From Riptortus pedestris (taxonomy: Eukaryota > Arthropoda > Insecta > Hemiptera > Alydidae), in contig CM032228.1 in assembly GCA_019009955.1 (NCBI GenBank), forward strand, positions 175,381,001 to 175,445,000: DNA of 64,000 nt, given 5' to 3'. Shown piece after piece: positions 60,255-64,000 of the stretch. The position numbers and the translations under genes were made by a program. The notes below the pieces were generated by a model that saw only the letters and a program-made list of their open reading frames with translations, was not told where the DNA came from and ran no database searches. Positions within the stretch are counted from its first letter, which is position 1; each line of letters begins with the position of its first letter.

Positions 60255-61591
60255 TTAAATAAATAAAATAAAATAAATAAATTAAAGAAATAATAAATTT
60301 AGTTGGAGATATAATAGTACATTTAAAATTAACTTTTGCAATAGCCATACCCAAAATATTTTCTAGAATAAAAAGACTGTTCAAAGTTCTGGAATCCCAC
60401 TATTTTCAATTCTCTACTTACAAGAAATTCATATAGAAAATAATTTTCTAAAAATCTAGGAAATAACTTTCTAGAAATTTAAACTTGGTTTTTGTGATAC
60501 GAAAGCGCCAAAATATAAAAACAGAAATCAATATAAGAGCAAGAGAAATATACACAAAAAATTGTACGGAATTCTGTTATTAACAAGACGGGTTATATTG
60601 CATTTATAGATCCTACCCACACTCACAGCAATATTTCATATTCTATATTTCCCATTTTAACACCACCCCCTTCCTCGGGACCAGACAAGCTTGATTATTA
60701 CATTACATGAAGTATTTAAATAACAAGTGCGGTAGGGACTAAGTAACAAAATTGAGGCAGCAGAAGCATTATGTAACATGAATAATGTAATATCTTTTAT
60801 CCCTTATTCCATTTCTCTCCCTCAATTAAGGGCATTTGTAAACAATAAGTAGTGTTTAGGCTTGTAATAAGACTTTTAGAAATCAATTAAGTCATTGTTA
60901 AAGTGATTTATGAAAGAGTGGGGGTTACTTAAGACTGAAAATGGAAAACTTCAGAGACCTATACTACTTTTTAAGGTGCAGGGAAATGTATAGATTACAA
61001 ATTATTCAAATACATTGATTGTATAATATATTTCATGGCGAAACAGAGAAATATACTTTCTTATGAAAGGTGGTAACCTATAGATACCCATCCCAATTAT
61101 CCTCAGGATCACAAAGTGTTCTATACTAAATAACAAAAAGAATTACACTATTGCATTAACAGCCTTTTCTCTAGTTTCACGGATAATTAGTGCGCATGTG
61201 ATTGCATGAATATGTACATGTTTCAAAAAATATTTTTCTCATGTAAGTCGGCTCAAGCCATTTTCTACTCTTACTAACACAAAGAGCAGTTAAACAAATG
61301 TTTTTGTAGGCCATGCTCCTTCGGAAACATTTTCCTTGTAAGCCATGGTACCATTATTCAAAAATATATATTAAATATAAAAACTTCGCTGTAAATAATT
61401 CAAAAATATCTTTGCAGTGTGGTTAGCATGTGAGATGTGTGTTTATTTTACAGAATTCTAACAGTACAGATGCAATATTCATTCAGAATACAAAAAAGTC
61501 AAAGTTTATTTTAGTTTTCCCCACGAGATTTAGGAGAGTGGTTTGTTAACCGTGTGTCCCTCATCCAAAAAAAAATAAAAATAAAATAAAA
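60255..61591 (+). repeat. Left arm of a circularly permuted inverted duplication (order X-Y)
   Basis: Block X (about 60268-61186) is followed after four bases by block Y (about 61191-61566). A-rich tracts (TAAA-type) flank the pair on both sides (60255-60280 and 61567-61591). X includes a diverged SINE body piece near 61070-61110 ('ggtggtaacctatagatacc'). No coding frames. The right arm at 62117-63397 carries the same blocks inverted, but joined the other way round. Confidence 0.85.
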
Positions 61592-62116
61592 CGAGTATAT
61601 TGTTTTTGGGAGATATACCGAAAACATTTTAAAGTTTTCTTTAGGTATTGAAATACTAAAATAAAAACGTTTTTGCCTCCAGGGGGACAAGTTGAAGATA
61701 CTTGCTTTATATATGCTTTTTCGCTTATTTTTTTTTATTTGTAATAAAAATAAATCACCTATTACATTTAAGTGTTATATATGATTTATAGTATTGTAGT
61801 TGAAAAGTAAAATGGGGGAAGTTCAAAGGATGAAAATGACTGAGAACACTTTTACTTTTAAATATATATCCATCTTTCCCCACCGTCAACAAGCATTTTG
61901 ACACCTCATGGGTGTTTTTCCACTAACATAATGAGATTTGAGAACACTCAGGTGACCACGTATTTGATGTAGTATTTCATTAATTTTCTTAAGGAAAATC
62001 AGATTTTGAGGTTGACGCGATAATCAAAAATATTCTCCAAATGTTCACTGATCCCCCCTAGGTAATGTGGGACCCTTTAAAGTTTGCTATGCATTTTGAT
62101 ATTCAGATATATCTGT
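61592..62116. repeat. Spacer with a partial third X copy and a HINE 3' end
   Basis: 61728-61862 is a partial X block in plus orientation, closest to the right-arm version ('tatatatgatttatagtatt', 'ctgaaaatgactgag' type segments, diverged). 61975-62105 follows the reverse complement of the HINE 3' region ('ttttcttaaggaaaatcaga', 'acgcgataatcaaaaatatt', 'gatcccccctaggtaatg'), strongly diverged. Confidence 0.55.
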
Positions 62117-63397
62117 TTATCCGTGAAACTAGAGAAAAGGCTGTTAATGCAATAGTGTAATTCTTTTTGTTATTTAGTATAGAACACTTTGTGATCCTGA
62201 GGATAATTGGGATGGGTATCTATAGGTTACCACCTTTCATAAGAAAGTATATTTCTCTGTTTCGCCATGAAATATATTATACAATCAATGTATTTGAATA
62301 ATTTGTAATCTATACATTTCCCTGCACCTTAAAAAAGTAAAAGTGTCTCTCAGTCATTTTCAGTCTTTGAACTAACGCCCACTCTTTCATAAATCACTTT
62401 AACAATACTATAAATCATATATAAAACTTAACATGTAATACACTACTTATTTTTATTACAAATTAAAAAAAAATAAGGGATAAAAGATATTACATTATTC
62501 ATGTTACATAATGCTTCTGCTGCCTCAATTTTGTTACTTAGTCGCTACCGCACTTGTTATTTAAATACTTCATGTAATGTAATAATCAAGCTTGTCTGGT
62601 CCCGAGGAAGGGGGTGGTGTTAAAATGGGAAATATAGAATATGAAATATTGCTGTGAGTGTGGGTAGGATCTATTAAATGCAATATAACCAGTCTTGATA
62701 ATAACAGAATTCCGTACAATTTTTTTGTGTATCTTTCTCTTGCTCATATATTGATTTCTGTTTTTATATTTTGGCGCTTTCGTATCACAAAAACCAAGTT
62801 TAAATTTCTAGAAAGTTATTTCCTAGATTTTTAGAAAATTATTTTCTATATGAATTTCTTGTAAGTAGAGAATTGAAAATAGTGGGATTCCAGAACATTG
62901 AACAGTCCTTTTATTCTAGAAAATATTTTGGGTATGGCTAATGCAAAAGTTAATTTTAAATGTACTATTATATCTCCAACTAAATTTATTATTTCTTTAA
63001 TTTATTTATTTTATTTTTTTTTGGATGAGGGACACACGGTTAACAAACCACTCTCCTAAATCTCGTGGGAAAACTAAAATAAACTTTGACTTTTTTGTAT
63101 TCTGAATGAATATCGCATCTGTACTGTTAGAATTCTGTAAAATAAACACACATCTCACATGCTAACCACACTGTAAAGATATTTTTGAATTATTTACAGC
63201 GAAGTTTTTATATTTAATATATATTTTTGAATAATGGTACCATGGCTTACAAGGAAAATGTTTCCGAAGGAGCATGGCCTACAAAAACATTTGTTTAACT
63301 GCTCTTTGTGTTAGTAAGAGTAGAAAATGGCTTGAGCCGACTTACATGAGAAAAATAATTTTTGAAACCTGTACATATTCATGCAATCACATGAGCA
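62117..63397 (-). repeat. Right arm of the inverted duplication (order Y-X)
   Basis: The plus strand shows X inverted (62117 to about 63006), then a single A/T tract (63007-63022), then Y inverted (63023-63397). Read on the minus strand the order is therefore Y, A-rich tract, X, whereas the left arm reads X, Y. Long near-identical stretches are found in both blocks, with one replaced segment at 62400-62480 (left counterpart 60820-60930). Confidence 0.85.
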
Positions 63398-64000
63398 CAC
63401 GTCCGCTAACGCGATATCGACACGAAATGATCCATTAAGGGGATACGGCGATGGAACGACCATTATCCTTTTTTATTTTTTAAATGTTGTAAGCACAGAA
63501 TCACTTGAGAGTGTGTGGGGAGGGGGAGGGGGTGAGTGAAAAGGGAAAATGCATAATACCAAAGTTCTCGTATTAAAGATTAGCCTGAATTAGTAAATTT
63601 AAAAATATTTACAAATTATATTCAATTTTATTTTCCGAATCGATGCATGGCAAGGAATATATTACCAATTTTGTTTACGAGCAATCTTACGACCACTTAC
63701 ACCAGGTTCGTGAACATGTGGTCAGCATTCTGCATATATTATACGGTATATATTAGATGTTATACTATTGGTCTAAAATAATAAATATTGCGCTAAATTA
63801 ACCTAGCTCGGTAGGTCAGATATGACAGTTCTAAGCAGATAACCACAAGAGACAGAATAAATCCAAATTCACTTCAATAGCCTAGAAAAAGTATTCAACA
63901 TTACTGTCCTTTAGTCAATCAAAATGACTAAATAACTTCAGAGCAGAGTTTTCAACATCCCACTTAAAAGATAAAAACTGTGAATGCTCAGGGATTTTCT
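63398..64000. other. Noncoding stretch, nothing recognised
   Basis: A GC-richer patch lies at 63398-63465 and a G-rich one at 63517-63535. No supported feature. Confidence 0.45.

Overview
This window reads as repeat-dominated, AT-rich intergenic or intronic DNA from an animal nuclear genome, most probably an arthropod. The evidence is the repeat mixture: Helentron-type rolling-circle elements with microsatellite cores, tRNA-derived SINEs, a Ty3/gypsy element without env, and piggyBac, Tc1 and Penelope-like relics. Long (TA)n, (GT)n and (GA)n tracts recur throughout. There are no operons, no ribosome-binding-site-spaced genes and no CRISPR array. I cannot name the species, and I see no intact host gene.

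Layout. 1-5.7 kb: AT-rich DNA with two decayed pieces of a dispersed family (called 'B' here) and a compound microsatellite. 5.7-6.2 kb: a SINE fragment next to a Penelope-like C-terminal coding relic. 8.2-8.5 kb: strong palindromes. 9.9-10.1 kb: a full-length SINE with a 14-bp target-site duplication. 10.4-12.1 kb: two unassigned open frames, one with exon-like borders. 16.2-16.6 kb: a composite tRNA/5S-like element. 18-28 kb: a dense nest of Helentron-like elements (HINEs), two of which carry a B element inside their microsatellite, plus a duplicated module at 24.5 kb. 30.9-32.6 kb: two HINEs in opposite orientation. 33.5-33.8 kb: an inverted repeat with a hammerhead-ribozyme-like core. 37.8-38.4 kb: another HINE. 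43.0-43.6 kb: a Tc1-like transposase relic. 45.7-47.2 kb: an internally deleted piggyBac-like element. 48.6-51.7 kb: two degraded HINEs and a SINE. 52.3-52.5 kb: a second hammerhead-like inverted repeat. 52.6-58.1 kb: a minus-strand Ty3/gypsy element with a HINE inside its 3' LTR. 60.3-63.4 kb: a 1.3-kb inverted duplication whose two arms are circularly permuted.

The elements relate mainly by nesting. The gypsy element lies beside a HINE end, a younger HINE sits inside its 3' LTR, and the intact 5' LTR serves as the empty site that fixes that HINE's ends. The gypsy gag and pol are broken by a stop, two frame changes and an integrase-core deletion, although the LTRs differ by only about six bases. 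All homology calls were made by eye from motifs and comparisons inside the window; no database search was possible.
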